The notes under the pieces: model-generated
The model's database searches: none
What the model saw: the letters and a program-made list of their open reading frames with translations, nothing else
What the model was told of the DNA's origin: nothing
Part shown: one piece after another, positions 62,968-64,000 of the stretch
Numbering within the stretch: position 1 is the stretch's first letter
Layout: every line of letters begins with the position of its first letter
Position numbers and translations under genes: made by a program
Origin: Amycolatopsis antarctica
GTDB taxonomy: Bacteria > Actinomycetota > Actinomycetes > Mycobacteriales > Pseudonocardiaceae
NCBI RefSeq assembly: GCF_002262875.1
Contig: NZ_NKYE01000020.1
Location: 58,766 to 122,765, forward strand
Direction: 5' to 3'
Length of the DNA: 64,000 bases

Positions 62968-63010
62968 CGAAAGGGCCGCATCCCTCCCGAGGAGGAATGC
63001 GGCCCTTTCG
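62968..63010. terminator. Strong bidirectional hairpin before qcrB
   Basis: Arms of 20 bp (CGAAAGGGCCGCAT then CCCTCC, and the complement) match at 19 of 20 positions around the loop CGA, between converging genes. Confidence 0.9.
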
Positions 63011-63023
63011 GTCTGCCTGCTCG

Positions 63024-64000
63024 TCAGCGTTCGGACGTACCGCCGCTGCCCGAGGTGAGCTCCTTGGTCTCCGAGCCCTCGGCGTGGCCGTTGGCCGAAC
63101 CGTTGGCCGAGCCGTTACTGCCGGCGTGACCGTTGCCCTGTGCGGAGGCGTGGCCGTTGCCGTTGGCCGAGCCGTGTCCGTTCGCGCCTTCCAGCGCGGC
63201 TGTCTCCTCGACCGGGTCGGCCGAGATCCAGCTTCCGGGGACGGCGTGTCCGGCGGAGCCGAGTTGGTTCATCTTCTTCGGTACCGCGGCGCCCTGGTAG
63301 GCCAGTTCGAGCGGGTGACCGTGGTCGTCCACCGGGCCGAGCGGCTGGTGGATCTCGATGAACTCACCGTGCGGGAGGCGTTTGATGATGCCGGTTTCCA
63401 CACCGTGTTCGAGCACTTCCCGGTCACCGCGTTGCAGACCGATGCAGATCCGGTAGGTGAGGTAGTACGCCAGCGGCGGCAGCAGCAGAATGCCGATCCG
63501 TCCGGCCCAGGTCGTCACGTTCAGCGAGATGTCGAACGCGAACGCGATGATGTCGTTGAACCCGGACAGGAAGATGACCATGAAGAAGGTCAGCGCCATG
63601 ATGCCGAGGCTGGTGCGCACCGGTACGTCGCGCGGCCGTTGCAGCAGGTTGTGATGCGCCGTGTCCTTCGACAATCGTCGCTCGATCCACGGGTACGCGA
63701 TCAGCAGGCCGAACAGGATCGGCATACCCAGAGCACCGACGAAGAACACCGGTGGAATCAGATAGTTGCCGAGATACAGCTCCCATGCCGGCCAGATCCG
63801 GAGCATGCCGTCGGCCCAGGCCATGTAGTAGTCGGGCTGGGAACCGGCGGAGACCTGCGACGGGTTGTACGGGCCCAGATTCCAGATCGCGTTGATCTGG
63901 AACACACCCGACATCAACGCCGTCAGCCCCGTCACCAACGCGAAGAACGCACCACCCTTGAGCGCGAACACCGGCATGATCCGCACACCGACGACATTGG
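63024..64000 (-). CDS. qcrB: Cytochrome bc1 complex b subunit, 3' part
   Basis: This is the C-terminal 324 residues of QcrB; the 5' end is outside the window. Helices are visible in LKGGAFFALVTGLTALMSG, NYLIPPVFFVGALGMPILFG and SLGIMALTFFMVIFLSGF, with the PDYYMAWADG quinol-site region of cytochrome b. QcrB carries electrons from menaquinol in the bc1-aa3 supercomplex. The tail (about the last 55 residues) is a low-complexity run of Asn, Gly, His, Ser and Ala. Confidence 0.97.
   Translation of the reverse strand, partial: NVVGVRIMPVFALKGGAFFALVTGLTALMSGVFQINAIWNLGPYNPSQVSAGSQPDYYMAWADGMLRIWPAWELYLGNYLIPPVFFVGALGMPILFGLLIAYPWIERRLSKDTAHHNLLQRPRDVPVRTSLGIMALTFFMVIFLSGFNDIIAFAFDISLNVTTWAGRIGILLLPPLAYYLTYRICIGLQRGDREVLEHGVETGIIKRLPHGEFIEIHQPLGPVDDHGHPLELAYQGAAVPKKMNQLGSAGHAVPGSWISADPVEETAALEGANGHGSANGNGHASAQGNGHAGSNGSANGSANGHAEGSETKELTSGSGGTSER

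Overview
The window is a high-GC actinobacterial chromosome segment. GC-rich third codon positions, frequent GTG starts, ATGA/GTGA stop-start overlaps and several gene sets all point that way: qcrB of the actinobacterial bc1 complex, PimB', BsaP beside BioB, a SulP-carbonic anhydrase fusion, and PriA in place of separate HisA and TrpF. Gene content and order resemble the Pseudonocardiaceae and share blocks with mycobacteria (bioB-bsaP-DUF2567, NrtR-nadABC, hisDCB...hisH-priA-hisF-hisI, trpE-trpM-trpCBA-lgt, and pimB'-NlpC/P60-DEDD exonuclease-qcrB). The family assignment is inference. No tRNA, rRNA, CRISPR array, insertion sequence or prophage was recognised.

Layout. 0-1.6 kb: a secreted DUF4232-type protein, then an NmrA-like reductase behind a SoxR-type promoter. 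1.6-7.7 kb: glutamate synthase gltBD. 7.9-11.5 kb: a DUF6226 protein, then a cobalamin riboswitch driving a BtuF/BtuC/BtuD-type importer. 11.5-17.8 kb: lgt and the trpE-trpM-trpC-trpB-trpA run. 17.9-25.4 kb: a TetR regulator, hisI-membrane protein-hisF, a SigE-family sigma factor with a membrane partner, a PPOX/F420-type protein, priA, a VOC protein, hisH and an MFS transporter. 25.4-31.7 kb: an accessory block between the two his halves, with a small protein, a split transketolase divergent from soxR, a TetR-MMPL pair with four tandem operator-like sites, and a PAP2 phosphatase. 32.0-36.4 kb: hisD-PLP enzyme-hisC-hisB-small membrane protein. 36.5-43.2 kb: nitrilase, ROK regulator, a 22-bp tandem repeat array, nadA-nadB-nadC and a divergent NrtR-like regulator. 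43.2-45.0 kb: a LON-domain protein and an M48 protease. 45.1-51.9 kb: bioA, SulP-carbonic anhydrase, bioD, bioB, bsaP and DUF2567. 51.9-55.3 kb: P450, kinase-like protein and PimB'. 55.5-64.0 kb: cell-wall hydrolases, a NYN-domain protein, a DEDD/UvrC-like nuclease, a stand-alone Lrp/AsnC ligand-binding domain, and the 3' part of qcrB.

How it fits together. The core is amino-acid and cofactor biosynthesis (glutamate, Trp, His, NAD, biotin, B12 uptake). PriA links His and Trp synthesis, because no trpF is seen. hisG, hisE, trpD, trpG and bioF are not in the window. Regulation visible in the DNA includes a B12 riboswitch, two SoxR-type boxes and a SoxR gene, four TetR-type sites before the MMPL exporter, and an inverted repeat between nadA and nrtR.

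The least explained signals are a 13-bp palindrome, GTCCA-N3-TGGAC, found nine times (far above a rough chance estimate and mostly inside genes), and the exact 22-bp tandem array before the ROK gene.
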